Assembly: GCA_905221205.1 (NCBI GenBank) | Contig: CAJNCG010000003.1 | Span: 62,001-126,000 of the forward strand | Direction of reading: 5' to 3' | Origin: a bacterium | GTDB lineage: Bacteria > Bacillota > Bacilli > Lactobacillales > Streptococcaceae | Length of the DNA: 64,000 bases | In this document: positions 40,556 through 50,779 of the stretch, one piece after another | Numbering within the stretch: the first letter of the stretch is position 1 | Layout: each line of letters starts with the position of its first letter | Made by a program: the position numbers and the translations under genes | The notes under the pieces: model-generated | What the model was told of the DNA's origin: nothing | Databases searched by the model: none | What the model saw: the letters and a program-made list of their open reading frames with translations, nothing else

Positions 40556-41722
40556 TTATTCTTGACGTTGTCCGAAATCTGCAATCATCTGATCCATTTC
40601 TTGTCGACTCGGAGTTGTCAGCATATAAAGGTAATCTCCTTGAAGTTCCGCGAAGGCCGCTGGCATGATTTTTTTAACCTTGAACTGCTGACTGTATTTG
40701 TCAAGCAAATCCTCTTCTGAATAGGCATAATGAGCATTTGCACGGCGAGAAGTAGCCAAACAATACTGTGGTTCAAATTCTGACACTGAAAACTCTTCTC
40801 CTGCGACAATAGCTGCATATCCACGATAGAGATCCAAGGAATGTGCAAAGTTATAAACATCAATTGTAAAACCACCTGCAGGACGGTTATTGTACTCAAT
40901 GGCAATATAATCGTCTCCTTCGCGGAAGAACTCAATATGGAAGAACCGTTCTCTCATACCAAATTCTTTGACAATCGCTTCACCATACTTGCGCAGTTTT
41001 GGATCCATATCCTTGAGAACGTAATAGGAATTGTCCATCTTGTACATCATGAGATCAAGCGGTGTATAGGCGTAGTCAAAGGTTGTTGAGAAGACAATCT
41101 TTCCATCCTTGTCCACTAGTCCATCAAAGGTGCAAATTTCTCTGGAAGTGACAAATTTCTCAAAGAAATAAACAGTTGAATGGTCCCATTCTTGCTTGAA
41201 GTGATTGATATCGTCTTCTGTCTCAAGTTTAAAGGTTGCGGCTGCTCCCACTCCATTGTCAGGTTTGGCAATCATTGGAAGACCGATTTCATTCACAGCT
41301 TGATCAACATCTGCTTCCGTCTTGATAACAGCTCCAGGTACCACAGGAACACCTGCTTTTTTGAACAGTTTCTTCATTTCAGACTTATATTTCGTCTTTT
41401 TGAGATCCTCTGGTTTGGCACCGAAAACATTGAATTGTTCACGAAGGGCTGCGTCCAACTCTAACCAATATTCATTGTGGGATTCGATGCGGTCAATTGG
41501 GCCATGCTTATAGAAAAGAAAAGCAACTGCACGTTTGACTTCATCTATGTTCTCAAGGTTGTCAACACGGAAATATTCGGTCAGGCTATTGCGTAAAGGA
41601 TCATCCAATTGCTCGTAAGGTTCCTGACCTATTCCCAAGACGGTGAGGCCTTTATTGGCTAGTTCGATGGTAAACTGTTGAAAGTTTTGTGGATAATAGG
41701 GAGAAATAACAAGGTAATTCAT
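40556..41722 (-). CDS. ATP-grasp enzyme of unknown substrate
   Basis: The 388-residue protein has the ATP-grasp fold of carboxylate-amine/thiol ligases. A Rossmann-like N-terminal lobe (MNYLVISPYYP, residues 1-100) is followed by the ATP-binding lobe (about 110-300). The lobe shows TKYKSEMKKLFKKAGVPVVPG, LPMIAKPDNGVGAAATFK (phosphate loop), and the metal-binding FHIEFF and AIEYNNRPAGG. It resembles carbamoyl-phosphate synthase or biotin carboxylase-like ligases but has no partner domain. Such enzymes join a carboxylate to an amine through an acyl phosphate. It ends an operon with two esterases, 12 bp after the second. Substrate not predictable. Confidence 0.8.
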   Translation of the reverse strand: MNYLVISPYYPQNFQQFTIELANKGLTVLGIGQEPYEQLDDPLRNSLTEYFRVDNLENIDEVKRAVAFLFYKHGPIDRIESHNEYWLELDAALREQFNVFGAKPEDLKKTKYKSEMKKLFKKAGVPVVPGAVIKTEADVDQAVNEIGLPMIAKPDNGVGAAATFKLETEDDINHFKQEWDHSTVYFFEKFVTSREICTFDGLVDKDGKIVFSTTFDYAYTPLDLMMYKMDNSYYVLKDMDPKLRKYGEAIVKEFGMRERFFHIEFFREGDDYIAIEYNNRPAGGFTIDVYNFAHSLDLYRGYAAIVAGEEFSVSEFEPQYCLATSRRANAHYAYSEEDLLDKYSQQFKVKKIMPAAFAELQGDYLYMLTTPSRQEMDQMIADFGQRQE

Positions 41723-41734
41723 AGGTAACTCCTT

Positions 41735-42475
41735 TTATAAATAGAGATTGCCGAGGAAATAAGGCATTTGTTTGCGCCACCATTCCCAGTCGTGGGCGAC
41801 ATCGTGTCCCCATTCAGCAAACCAGGCTGGAATTTGTTTCTGGTCAAAGGCTTCCTTGAGCTTGTAAAAGGATGGCAAGCCATCTTGTTCCCAGGCTCCA
41901 AGACCCGTACACAGCACAATCTCTGCCTGACGGTAACGGTCAATAAACCAGCCGTCGTTTTGGTTCCAGATATAATCTACTGGCGAGTTTTGGTAAATAG
42001 CATCGTCATTGTAGTAATCGCCGACAAAGAAACGTGCGTCGTAAACACCACTAAGAGCAATCACCTTAGTAAAGACATCTGGATGCTGGAGGAAGAAATT
42101 GAGTGCATGGTAGGCGCCCATCGAACAACCTGTTGTCATCATGCCATCAAACCAACCTGTCTTATGCTTGATAAAAGGAATGGCCTCCTCAATCACGTAG
42201 CGTTCGTAAGCACGGTGCATCTCTGCTTGGTCGTGACCGTTCTTCCAAGTGGCCAACCAGCTCTCACTATCCACACTAGATAGGGTAAAGAACTGGACAC
42301 GGCCTTCCTCGATAAAGGAAGCACAGGCATCAATCATGCCAAAATCATAGTATTCGTTGTGACTACCACCTGATGAAGCAAAAACCACAACTGGAATCCC
42401 AGCATGACCATACCGGTTAAGGTACATTTCACGGTTAAGATTGCCACTCCAGTGGCTAAGATGTTCAATATGCAT
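41735..42475 (-). CDS. Alpha/beta hydrolase, esterase D-like
   Basis: This 246-residue enzyme has the putative-esterase fold. The nucleophile elbow is TTGCSMGAYHAL (Ser near residue 117), with a C-terminal His in WGHDVAHDWEWW. There is no signal peptide. It lies between the other esterase and the ATP-grasp gene with 12-18 bp gaps and a good AAAGGAG site. Its closest general relatives are putative tributyrin- or carbohydrate-acetate-type esterases. The order suggests the pair act on the same class of ester or amide. Confidence 0.82.
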   Translation of the reverse strand: MHIEHLSHWSGNLNREMYLNRYGHAGIPVVVFASSGGSHNEYYDFGMIDACASFIEEGRVQFFTLSSVDSESWLATWKNGHDQAEMHRAYERYVIEEAIPFIKHKTGWFDGMMTTGCSMGAYHALNFFLQHPDVFTKVIALSGVYDARFFVGDYYNDDAIYQNSPVDYIWNQNDGWFIDRYRQAEIVLCTGLGAWEQDGLPSFYKLKEAFDQKQIPAWFAEWGHDVAHDWEWWRKQMPYFLGNLYL

Positions 42476-42493
42476 ATTTTCTCCTTTCTTACT

Positions 42494-43318
42494 TTACCAG
42501 TTTTCTGCAAAAAATCTCAGACAATCTGGTAAATTCTCCGACCAAGGGATTTCACTATGGATGGCACCAGACTGAACTTTCAAGACAAGATTATCCAAGT
42601 GTACTCCCCCTGCTATCAAATCATGGTAATAGCGAAGCGACGAGTCGATATAAGCTTGTTTGATATTACCAGCCATTAGGGTCTTGTCAGTATCATCCGC
42701 TTCTTCCGTTCCCACATAGATAAAAATGCGCTGTTCAGGCGTCAATTTCTTACGCTCGATATAGCGGTTAAAGGCTTCTTGGTGCAGCCAGTTGGCAGAT
42801 GAAAATACGCCCAAGCAACCAATTTGGTCTTGGTATTCCAAACCGATAAACTGGGTAATATTGCCTCCTAGTGAGGAACCAACCATAGCTGTATGCTGGC
42901 GGTTTGCTTTTGTACGATAAGTTTCATCGATAAAAGGTTTGACCACCTCCATGACAAACTCGGCATACTCCACACCCTTGCCGCCAAACTGCTGTCCTGG
43001 GATAGGAGATTCTTGGAACTTCCAAGCCGCATACTCATTCATCCGCCCCATACCATCATTATCAATGGCTACGACAATCATACGACTGATATCCGGATTA
43101 CGCTTAATAGCTGGGATGATCTTCCATGAATGACCAATGAAGGACTCTTTACTATAAAAAACATTTTGCCCGTCATGAAAGTATACAACAGGATAGGAAC
43201 GATCCGTGTCTTTCTCATAATCTTTAGGAAGAAGAACACGTACACGGCGTTCCTTACCTGTATAAGGAACTTTAAGTTTGTGTTCTTTCATTTTTAGATA
43301 AAAGTAGGATTGATTCAT
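42494..43318 (-). CDS. Alpha/beta hydrolase, esterase family (Esterase_D/Fes-like)
   Basis: This 274-residue putative esterase has VVYFHDGQNVF (oxyanion side), the nucleophile elbow MVGSSLGGNITQF (about residue 129) and a C-terminal His in SGAIHSEIPWSENL. The fold resembles feruloyl- and siderophore-esterases, but no signal peptide is present, so it is cytoplasmic. I chose the ATG at 43318; the frame extends to a TTG at 43342 without a better ribosome site, and an ATG at 43291 is a third option. First gene of the three-gene operon. Confidence 0.8.
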   Translation of the reverse strand: MNQSYFYLKMKEHKLKVPYTGKERRVRVLLPKDYEKDTDRSYPVVYFHDGQNVFYSKESFIGHSWKIIPAIKRNPDISRMIVVAIDNDGMGRMNEYAAWKFQESPIPGQQFGGKGVEYAEFVMEVVKPFIDETYRTKANRQHTAMVGSSLGGNITQFIGLEYQDQIGCLGVFSSANWLHQEAFNRYIERKKLTPEQRIFIYVGTEEADDTDKTLMAGNIKQAYIDSSLRYYHDLIAGGVHLDNLVLKVQSGAIHSEIPWSENLPDCLRFFAENW

Positions 43319-43353
43319 TGTCAGAAAACTCTCTATATTCAAAATTTTATCTT

Positions 43354-43359
43354 ATTATA
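43354..43359 (-). promoter_or_regulatory. Extended -10 promoter of the esterase/ATP-grasp operon
   Basis: On the minus strand TGTGATATAAT gives a TGn-extended consensus -10 box, 35 bp before the chosen ATG. Confidence 0.55.
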
Positions 43360-43371
43360 TCACAGTTTAAC

Positions 43372-43416
43372 AAAAAAAGTCAGTTTTTCTTCCATTTTTT
43401 GGATTAAAAACTAACT
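43372..43416 (-). terminator. Terminator of the cysteine desulfurase-thiI operon
   Basis: A 12-bp stem (AAGTTAGTTTTT / AAAAACTGACTT on the minus strand) is followed by TTTTT. It lies just upstream of the esterase promoter. Confidence 0.75.
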
Positions 43417-43454
43417 TTTTTATTTAATTTTCTAAATTCTTTTGGATTTTCTGA

Positions 43455-44669
43455 TTAGAGGAGATTGTCAATCAAGTCATCAACTTCATCTTTTTCAACC
43501 TGAGGTGTGATCTCAGTAATCATGATTCCAGCCACTGCTCGCTCTACCAAACCTTCAACATCCATGCGTGCTTCATATTGCTCTGCATTCTTAATCTTAG
43601 GATTGGTCTTAGGACGATCAGGTGCAAAAATAGTACAGCAATCTTCAAAAGGTTGGATAGAAATTTCAAAGGTATCGATTTCCTGAGCAATATCAATGAT
43701 TTCCAACTTATCCATAGTAACCACAGGACGAATGACTGGAGTGCTGGTCACAGCGTTGATAGTCTGCATACTTTCCAAGGTCTGGCTAGCTACTTGACCG
43801 AGACTTTCCCCATTGATGATAACTAAACCATTTCTCACCTCACGAATACGGTCAGTAATCCGCATCATAAAACGACGGGTCAAGGTCATGAGATAGGCTT
43901 CTGGCGCTTTAGCCTTGATTTCCTCTTGGATCTCTGTGAAAGGTACTTCGATAAACTGGATATTGCCCCCAAACTTAGTCAATTTACGAGTTAAATCTTG
44001 GGCTTTCTTAAGGGCACCAGGACTGGTGTAAGGTGGGCTGGCAAAGTGAACAGCCTCGATATCTACCCCACGTTTAAGAGCTAGATAACCCGCTACAGGT
44101 GAGTCAATCCCTCCCGACAACATGAGCATACCTTTACCAGAACTTCCCACAGGTAATCCTCCTGCTCCACGAAAAGTTTCATAGGAAATATAAGCAGCCT
44201 CCTCACGAATCTCAACCTGAAGATTGATGTCAGGATTTTTCATCTGAGCTTGTACGTTTGGAATAGCCTCGAAAACAGCTCCACCAAGAGTTTGATTGAG
44301 TTCACGACTGTCCAATTCAAAGTTGTGGTCGCTACGCTTAGCAGTGATTTTAAAGGTCATCCCTTCCTTATAAGTTTCTTTCATAATCTCTTGGACAGCA
44401 GATTTAAGAACTTCCACAGACTTTTCGATCTTATAAACGGGAGAAAAGTTTTGAATCCCGAATACTTGTTTGAGGGATTCTGCTACTGCTGTATAATCAG
44501 CTCCATTCAGGTAAGCGTGGGCACGGTCGCGATCTGCGGTTACCTTAACTTGGGGATAGATAGACAAAACGTCTGAAATATTATTACGAAGTTTATTGAT
44601 GAAACGCATACGATTTTTGTGTTTGGTTGACAATTCTCCATAGCGAATCATAATTTCTGAATACTGCAT
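43455..44669 (-). CDS. thiI: tRNA 4-thiouridine synthase ThiI
   Basis: ThiI adenylates uridine 8 of tRNA and inserts sulfur to give 4-thiouridine; in some bacteria it also supplies sulfur for thiamine. The 404 residues comprise an N-terminal ferredoxin-like and THUMP region (about 1-165) and the PP-loop ATPase ([19 protein letters not shown], from about 183). There is no C-terminal rhodanese domain, as usual for the short Firmicute form, so sulfur should be passed directly from the desulfurase encoded 8 bp upstream. No thiamine genes are nearby. Confidence 0.95.
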   Translation of the reverse strand: MQYSEIMIRYGELSTKHKNRMRFINKLRNNISDVLSIYPQVKVTADRDRAHAYLNGADYTAVAESLKQVFGIQNFSPVYKIEKSVEVLKSAVQEIMKETYKEGMTFKITAKRSDHNFELDSRELNQTLGGAVFEAIPNVQAQMKNPDINLQVEIREEAAYISYETFRGAGGLPVGSSGKGMLMLSGGIDSPVAGYLALKRGVDIEAVHFASPPYTSPGALKKAQDLTRKLTKFGGNIQFIEVPFTEIQEEIKAKAPEAYLMTLTRRFMMRITDRIREVRNGLVIINGESLGQVASQTLESMQTINAVTSTPVIRPVVTMDKLEIIDIAQEIDTFEISIQPFEDCCTIFAPDRPKTNPKIKNAEQYEARMDVEGLVERAVAGIMITEITPQVEKDEVDDLIDNLL

Positions 44670-44677
44670 AAATGCTC

Positions 44678-45820
44678 CTATCTTACTTTTCTAGTTTGAT
44701 TGTAAATTAATTTTAACTTGGTCAAAAACTGCTCGACCTGACTCATATCATTTTCAAGGTCTAGGCTAAGACGTACAGCTGACTGGGCCTTATTTTTATC
44801 CACTCCCATAGCTATCAAGGTGCCTGCGGGTTTTCCTGCCTTGGATGAACAAGCAGAGGTCGTTGAGATGAAAATATCATAGTCTTCAAAGGCGTGAACA
44901 ATGACTTCTCCACGAACACCCTTAATCCCAAAAGTCAGGATATGAGGGGCGAAGTCTTCCTCATCTGAGAAGACAAAAATATCTGGATAGTCCAAAAGGG
45001 CTTGACAAATCACTGCCTTCATCTGCCCTGTCTTGTTCGTAAAGATATCTAGCTTTTCCATAGACAAACGGAGAGCCTTGGCTGTCGCTGCAATCCCTGC
45101 TACATTTTCAGTTGTCGAACGATAATCGCGCTCCTGGCCACCACCTGTTAAAAGAGGCGTAATCTTCTTGCCGGACTTGATATATACAAAACCAACACCA
45201 CGGACACCATGAAACTTATGACTAGAGAAGGTCGCAAAATCCACTCGTTCTGTCAGGTATTTTTCAGTTGGAATCTTAGCAAGTGCCTGAACCGCATCAA
45301 CATGGAAGGAAATAGTTGGCTTGTCTGCCAAGAGTTCTGAAATAGCCTCAACGGGCTGGATAGAACCGATTTCATTGTTCACAGCCATGATGGAAATTAG
45401 GATTGTATCATGTCTTATCAAATCTGCTAGAGCCTCTACATCTACAAATCCTTTCTCATCAACTGGAGCAAAATCCACTTCAAAACCTTGAGATTTCAAC
45501 CAGAGGGCTGACTCTTTGACTGCCGGATGTTCAATGGCTGATACGATGATGTGCTTGCCAAACTGTGCTTTTTCAAAGGCCACACCCTTGATAACCCAGT
45601 TATCCCCTTCTGTTCCACCAGAAGTAAAGAAGATTTCATCACTTTTCTTACCAATCAAATCCGCAATTTGCTTCCGGGAAGCATCTAAGATTCGTGTTGC
45701 CTGGTCTCCCAAAAGATGGAGACTAGATGGGTTTCCTAAAATTTTTGAAGCCACCTGCATATAGGTTTCAAGTGCTTCAGGATAGGGCTTGGTCGTCGCC
45801 GAATTATCAAAGTAAATCAT
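44678..45820 (-). CDS. Cysteine desulfurase (NifS/IscS-like), partner of ThiI
   Basis: This pyridoxal-phosphate enzyme removes sulfur from cysteine as a protein persulfide. The 380 residues include [15 protein letters not shown] at the start, the cofactor lysine in [14 protein letters not shown] (about residue 202) and the active-site Cys in [11 protein letters not shown] (about 324) within the mobile loop. It is co-transcribed with thiI, which fits a dedicated role in tRNA thiolation and not general Fe-S assembly; there are no isc or suf genes here. Confidence 0.93.
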   Translation of the reverse strand: MIYFDNSATTKPYPEALETYMQVASKILGNPSSLHLLGDQATRILDASRKQIADLIGKKSDEIFFTSGGTEGDNWVIKGVAFEKAQFGKHIIVSAIEHPAVKESALWLKSQGFEVDFAPVDEKGFVDVEALADLIRHDTILISIMAVNNEIGSIQPVEAISELLADKPTISFHVDAVQALAKIPTEKYLTERVDFATFSSHKFHGVRGVGFVYIKSGKKITPLLTGGGQERDYRSTTENVAGIAATAKALRLSMEKLDIFTNKTGQMKAVICQALLDYPDIFVFSDEEDFAPHILTFGIKGVRGEVIVHAFEDYDIFISTTSACSSKAGKPAGTLIAMGVDKNKAQSAVRLSLDLENDMSQVEQFLTKLKLIYNQTRKVR

Positions 45821-45958
45821 GTTTTCTCACGCTTTCTAAAATCACTCCTTCTATTGTATCATGAAACGGAGCTTGCGACAAGAAAGGTCAATTCCTCTTT
45901 TTTTAAGATTTTTTTAAAGAAATGCGGTATAATAAATTTTAATTAAAGGAGAGAATGT

Positions 45959-46393
45959 ATGTCTAATTATCGTAGAACCTCAAAACCAAAAACAGAACAC
46001 ATCAAAACAGGCTTCACGGTCTTTCAAAAAACCATCGCTACTATCGGTAGTATCCTTGGATTGATTACCGCAAGTATCACGATCATGAACGCCCTAGATA
46101 ATAATAAAGATAGTAAAAAAGAACCTACGACAAGCCAGACCACAACCATTGTCAAAGAAATCCAAAAGGAAGCCCCTAAGGAAAACACTAGTCCCAATAA
46201 GGAAAATAATACTAGTCAAGAAAAAACACAACAAGAAGAAACGCCAAAATCTAGCGTCAAGGAAGATAAAAAAGAAGAGCAGAAAACATCAACTCAGGAT
46301 TCTTCTACTCCTGCTCCTACTCCAAGTAAACCTGCCGCTGATAATGAAAAACAGTCCAACACTCCAACTTCGGAAAATAAAACAAATCAATAA
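45959..46393 (+). CDS. Small membrane-anchored, low-complexity protein (DUF6556-like)
   Basis: I recognise this only as a streptococcal family without known function. The 144 residues start with a basic segment, then one hydrophobic helix (about 24-46, TIATIGSILGLITASITIMN). The rest is a disordered tail rich in Lys, Glu, Ser, Thr, Pro, Gln and Asn, with no Cys. Either side of the membrane is possible, though the basic N-terminus favours an external tail. The gene has a consensus -10 TATAAT (45930-45935) with weak -35, a strong AAAGGAG site, and shares a terminator with ftsK. It is alone on the plus strand between thiI/desulfurase and ftsK. Confidence 0.75.
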   Translation: MSNYRRTSKPKTEHIKTGFTVFQKTIATIGSILGLITASITIMNALDNNKDSKKEPTTSQTTTIVKEIQKEAPKENTSPNKENNTSQEKTQQEETPKSSVKEDKKEEQKTSTQDSSTPAPTPSKPAADNEKQSNTPTSENKTNQ

Positions 46394-46398
46394 TCACT

Positions 46399-46440
46399 AA
46401 AATAGCCTCCTTCCAAACTTGGAAAGAAGCTATTTTTTTA
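46399..46440. terminator. Bidirectional terminator between the small anchored protein and ftsK
   Basis: The hairpin AAATAGC...TTCCAAACTTGGAA...GCTATTT has A/T tracts on both sides between convergent stop codons. Confidence 0.8.
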
Positions 46441-48741
46441 TTGTTGTAAAACTTTTCTTGGTTTGGTACCTTCAGCTGGACCAATGACACCTGCCATCTC
46501 CAGTTCTTCCATGAGACGGGTCGCACGGTTAAATCCAACTGACAAACGACGCTGAATCATAGATGCGCTGGCTTTCTGAGTTTCGATTACCAAAGCCTTG
46601 GCTTCTTCAAAAAGCGGATCTCCACCAGCTTCACCATCTGAAAATTCACCTTCATTTTCAGAAACCTCACCTGGATCAAAACTCTCATCGTAGTCCGCAT
46701 CTGCCTGAGCCTTGATGAAGTTTACAATGCGTTCGACATCATCATCTGAGATAAAGGATCCTTGCAGACGAACTGGATGATTTTCATCAATCGGTTTAAA
46801 GAGCATGTCACCTCGACCAAGCAGTTTTTCTGCTCCATTTTCATCCAAAATCGTACGGGAGTCTGTACCAGATGAAACCGCAAACGCCACACGAGATGGG
46901 ACATTGGCCTTGATCAGACCAGAAATGACGTCAACGGATGGACGCTGAGTCGCAAGAATCATGTGAATACCTGCAGCACGCGCCTTCTGTCCAAGACGAA
47001 TGATGGCATCTTCCACTTCCTTGCTGGCCACCATCATGAGATCAGCCAACTCATCTACAATCACAACGATGAGCGGTAGCGGAATCTGCTTGTATTCAGA
47101 CTGGGCATTAAACTCTTCTACCTTGGCATTAAAGCCTGCAATATTCCGAACCCCCACCTTGGCAAAGAGTTCATAACGGTTTTCCATTTCATCAACAACC
47201 TTTTGCAGGGCCTTGCTAGCCTTGCGTGGATTGGTCACAACTGGAATCAAGAGGTGGGGAATATCATTGTAAACAGACAACTCAACCATCTTGGGGTCAA
47301 CCATCATAAATTTGACTTGGTCTGGTCTCGCCTTCATGAGAATGCTAGCGATAATGCCATTAACTGCTACTGACTTCCCAGAACCCGTTGAACCTGCGAC
47401 GAGCAAGTGGGGCATTTTAGAAAGGTCAAAAGCTCTTGCAGTGCCATTAACTGCCTTACCTAAAGGAATTTCCAAGAGATTTTCTGCTTTCGTTTGAGAT
47501 TGTTCCCATAGTTCTCGGAAAGACACAGTGGCAATCTCAGAATTAGGCACTTCGATTCCGACTAGGGATTTCCCAGGAATTGGTGCTTCAATCCGAACAT
47601 CCTTGGCTGCTAAGGCAAGAGCGAGGTCGTCTGCTAGATTGGAAATGCGGTTGACCCGTACACCGACTGCTGGCTTGACTTCATACTTGGTCACTGATGG
47701 ACCAATTTCAGCCCGTTCAACCGTCACCTTGATACCAAAGCTAGCAAAGGTTTCTTCTAGGATTTTGATATTTTCTCGGACAATTTTCTTCTCTTTAGAC
47801 TGGTCTTTTGGTTTATCTGGGGCAAAAAGTTGTAAACTAGGGAGTTTATATTCAAGGGCTTCTTTGGCTGAAAAATCAACCTGTACATCTTCATCACCAA
47901 AGATTTCTTCTTGATTGGGGAATTCATGTTCAGCTTGAGGCAAGATGATTTCTGGTTCCACCCACTCTTCTTCAGGCATAGGTGGAAAATCCTGAACGGC
48001 TTCCTCTGTCAGAATTTCACCCGTTTCCATATCGACAGGAGGCAAATCGAGTAAGGCTTTCTCAGCTGCTTCTTTTGCTAGTCTAGCCTCTTCCTCAGCC
48101 TTTTGACGAGCTTTTTCTTCTTGTTTGACAAAGCGTTCCTCTTTTCGGCGCTCATGTCCTTCCTGCCATTTAGCAAAGCCTCTACTGAAAAATTCAGCGA
48201 TATCGTAAACAGACCAAGGACTGATCAGAAGAGAACCCACTAAAATCAAAATTGAACCAATAAAGTAAGTACCGATATTTGAGAAGAGAAAGGCTGTTGG
48301 TACATAGAGGCCAACACCAATCAAGCCTCCACCAGCAAAACTGGTCGTTCGAAAACCAGTCAGATCAGTCACAACCTGAGCCATGGTTCCTTTTAAGACT
48401 GACTTGTCCAAGCCATATTTCCAAACCAAGTAGGCCTCAAAAATCAGGAGCAAGCCTGCAAATATAGTGAAAAAGCCAGATAGAAGACCTTCCTGTTTTC
48501 GGATCCACTTGAAAAAGAAGAGATAGATTAAGAGGCCAAATATAGCTAGATAAGCTAGGCTACCCACCAGCAAGCGAATTAAATTGTAAAGAGTGATACC
48601 TGCAGCCCCTAATTTGAAGGCTGCAAAAATCAATAAAAGCGCTATTCCCAACGAAATCAACATTCGTTGAATCGCTTCTTTTCTTTCGAGTTCTGCTTTA
48701 GACGGTCTCCGTCTCGTTTTACTTGTATTCTTGTTTGCCAT
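46438..48741 (-). CDS. ftsK: DNA translocase FtsK/SpoIIIE
   Basis: This septal motor pumps chromosomal DNA during division. The 767 residues start with four transmembrane helices (about 20-180), then an acidic linker (190-300), the RecA-like motor (Walker [15 protein letters not shown], about 450; Walker [13 protein letters not shown]) and the C-terminal gamma winged-helix domain (about 700-767, [30 protein letters not shown]) that reads orientation sequences. The ATG begins 7 nt after a TATAAT box with no Shine-Dalgarno, suggesting a leaderless mRNA. Confidence 0.96.
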   Translation of the reverse strand: MANKNTSKTRRRPSKAELERKEAIQRMLISLGIALLLIFAAFKLGAAGITLYNLIRLLVGSLAYLAIFGLLIYLFFFKWIRKQEGLLSGFFTIFAGLLLIFEAYLVWKYGLDKSVLKGTMAQVVTDLTGFRTTSFAGGGLIGVGLYVPTAFLFSNIGTYFIGSILILVGSLLISPWSVYDIAEFFSRGFAKWQEGHERRKEERFVKQEEKARQKAEEEARLAKEAAEKALLDLPPVDMETGEILTEEAVQDFPPMPEEEWVEPEIILPQAEHEFPNQEEIFGDEDVQVDFSAKEALEYKLPSLQLFAPDKPKDQSKEKKIVRENIKILEETFASFGIKVTVERAEIGPSVTKYEVKPAVGVRVNRISNLADDLALALAAKDVRIEAPIPGKSLVGIEVPNSEIATVSFRELWEQSQTKAENLLEIPLGKAVNGTARAFDLSKMPHLLVAGSTGSGKSVAVNGIIASILMKARPDQVKFMMVDPKMVELSVYNDIPHLLIPVVTNPRKASKALQKVVDEMENRYELFAKVGVRNIAGFNAKVEEFNAQSEYKQIPLPLIVVIVDELADLMMVASKEVEDAIIRLGQKARAAGIHMILATQRPSVDVISGLIKANVPSRVAFAVSSGTDSRTILDENGAEKLLGRGDMLFKPIDENHPVRLQGSFISDDDVERIVNFIKAQADADYDESFDPGEVSENEGEFSDGEAGGDPLFEEAKALVIETQKASASMIQRRLSVGFNRATRLMEELEMAGVIGPAEGTKPRKVLQQ

Positions 48742-48747
48742 TCTTCT

Positions 48748-48753
48748 ATTATA
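48748..48753 (-). promoter_or_regulatory. Extended -10 promoter of ftsK, abutting the start codon
   Basis: On the minus strand TATGGTATAAT is followed by six bases (AGAAGA) and then the ATG. The expected +1 is at or next to the A of ATG. Confidence 0.6.
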
Positions 48754-48781
48754 CCATATTTGACAGACATTTCGGAAAGAG

Positions 48782-48810
48782 AAAAAGACTGCACTAAACG
48801 GTACAATCTT
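48782..48810 (-). terminator. Terminator of the fructose operon
   Basis: A 10-bp stem (AAGATTGTAC / GTGCAGTCTT on the minus strand, with two G-U pairs) is followed by TTTTTC, 16 bp past the fruA stop. Confidence 0.75.
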
Positions 48811-48826
48811 TTCATTTTTCTATTTT

Positions 48827-50779
48827 TTATGCTTGGGGTTTGCGTAGGTAACCATAAACCACACCACTTACGATTGCTCCTACCAAGACAGAGGCAAGGT
48901 AAAGAAGAGCATTCGAAGTAAGCGCGATAACGAAGATTCCTCCGTGTGGAGCCATGAGTTTGATTCCAGCAAGACCAACGAGGCCACCTGCTACTGCTGA
49001 ACCAAGGATGAAGCTTGGGATCGCACGAGCTGGGTCTGCTGCACCAAATGGAATCGCGCCCTCAGTGATAAATGACAAGCCCATGATGATGTTTGTCAAA
49101 CCAGAGTTGCGTTCTTCCTTAGTGAATTTATCTTTGAAAAGAAGAGTTGCGACAAAGATTGCAAGTGGCGGCACCATTCCTCCAGCCATAACTGCTGCCA
49201 TGGCTACAGAACCACCTGAAGAAACAGTCGCTGCAAGCGTACCTGTACCAAAGACATAGGCAGCTTTGTTAACTGGTCCACCCATGTCAACAGCCATCAT
49301 TCCACCAAGGACGATACCAAGAAGGACAGCTGAACCTCCTCCAAGACCGCCTAGGAAGTCATTCATGGCAGTGTTGATTGCTGCCATTGGAATATTAACA
49401 GCTAGCATGACAAATCCTGTCAAGATTGTTCCAAGAAGTGGCAAGAGAAGGATTGATTTAGCACCTTCAAGTGAACGAGGAACTTTAACGTATTTCTTGA
49501 TAGCAAGAACCAAAGCACCTGCGATAAATCCACCAACAAGGGCACCTAGGAAACCAGATGAGACACCTGCAAGAGTTGAAGTTGCTTCACCACCTGCTGC
49601 ATAAGGGATTTTACCAAAGGCAAAACCTTCTTTGGCAATAGCACCAGCCACGAAACCTGCTACCAAACCTGGTTTTTCAGCAATAGAGTAGGCAACATAA
49701 CCTGCAAAGACTGGAAGCATCAAACCAAAGGCTGCTCCACCAATTTTCATGAACATAGAAGCTAGTTCATGGTAAGAACCAAGATTGCCAAGATTTTCAT
49801 TTGGAACACCCAAAGCACCGTCAATCAAGAATGCAAGGGCAATCATGATACCACCACCGATAACGAATGGCAACATTTGAGATACACCACTCATCAAGTG
49901 TTTGTAGAAGGCACCACCAAGGCTTTGTTTTTCATTAGATGCTGTTACAGTTTTTGCTCCATTAGCAGCATGGTAAACTTCAGCATCTCCTGAAAGAGCC
50001 AAGTTTATCAACTCTTCTGTCTTACGGATACCGTCAGCCACTGGACGATTGATCAAAGGTTTGCCATCAAAACGATCCATCTCAACAGCCTTGTCTGCTG
50101 CGATGATAACGGCTTTAGCCTTGCGGATGTCCTCTGATGTTAGTTGATTTCCAACACCGCTGGCACCGTTGGTTTCAACCTTAATTCCAACACCCATTTC
50201 AGCAGCCACTTTTTGAAGAGCTTCTTGAGCCATGTAAGTGTGGGCAATACCTGTTGTACAAGCTGTAACAGCTACGATATAGTCCCCAGATTCATTGGCA
50301 GGTGCTTGAACAGGTTCCTCAGTTTTTTCTGAAGCTTGGTCAAAAAGTTCGATGACTTGATCAGCTGATGTTGCTTGGCGAAGTTTGTCAGCAAAACCGT
50401 CTTTCATCAAGTATTGAGACAATTCTGCCAAGGCCGCCAAGTGAGTATCATTGGCACCTTCTGGAGCCGCAATCATGAAGAAGAGGTCTGTTGGTTGCCC
50501 ATCCAAGCTCTCATAGTCAACACCCTTATTTGACTTAGCAAAGAGAACTGTTGCTTCTTTGACAGCAGAGTTCTTGCTGTGAGGCATAGCAATCCCCTCA
50601 CCCAAACCTGTAGAAGTCAAAGCTTCACGCGCCAAAATGCCTTCTTTAAAGATTTCAAAATCTGTCACATAACCGTGGTCTGTCAAACTTTTAATCATCT
50701 CTTCGATGACAGCAGTTTTTTCAGTTGCCTGCAAATCCAGCAACATGACATCTTTTCTCAATAGGTCTTGAATTTTCAT
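48827..50779 (-). CDS. fruA: PTS fructose transporter IIABC
   Basis: This permease takes up fructose and phosphorylates it to fructose-1-phosphate. The 650 residues contain three domains: IIA (1-150, phospho-His in GIAMPHSKNS near residue 66), IIB (about 170-265, phospho-Cys in VTACTTGIAHTYMA) and IIC (about 290-645, roughly ten membrane segments, with GGxxxAxxFLIDG and a GAIPFGAADP loop). It overlaps the fruK stop by 4 bp and is last in the fruR-fruK-fruA operon. Confidence 0.96.
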   Translation of the reverse strand: MKIQDLLRKDVMLLDLQATEKTAVIEEMIKSLTDHGYVTDFEIFKEGILAREALTSTGLGEGIAMPHSKNSAVKEATVLFAKSNKGVDYESLDGQPTDLFFMIAAPEGANDTHLAALAELSQYLMKDGFADKLRQATSADQVIELFDQASEKTEEPVQAPANESGDYIVAVTACTTGIAHTYMAQEALQKVAAEMGVGIKVETNGASGVGNQLTSEDIRKAKAVIIAADKAVEMDRFDGKPLINRPVADGIRKTEELINLALSGDAEVYHAANGAKTVTASNEKQSLGGAFYKHLMSGVSQMLPFVIGGGIMIALAFLIDGALGVPNENLGNLGSYHELASMFMKIGGAAFGLMLPVFAGYVAYSIAEKPGLVAGFVAGAIAKEGFAFGKIPYAAGGEATSTLAGVSSGFLGALVGGFIAGALVLAIKKYVKVPRSLEGAKSILLLPLLGTILTGFVMLAVNIPMAAINTAMNDFLGGLGGGSAVLLGIVLGGMMAVDMGGPVNKAAYVFGTGTLAATVSSGGSVAMAAVMAGGMVPPLAIFVATLLFKDKFTKEERNSGLTNIIMGLSFITEGAIPFGAADPARAIPSFILGSAVAGGLVGLAGIKLMAPHGGIFVIALTSNALLYLASVLVGAIVSGVVYGYLRKPQA

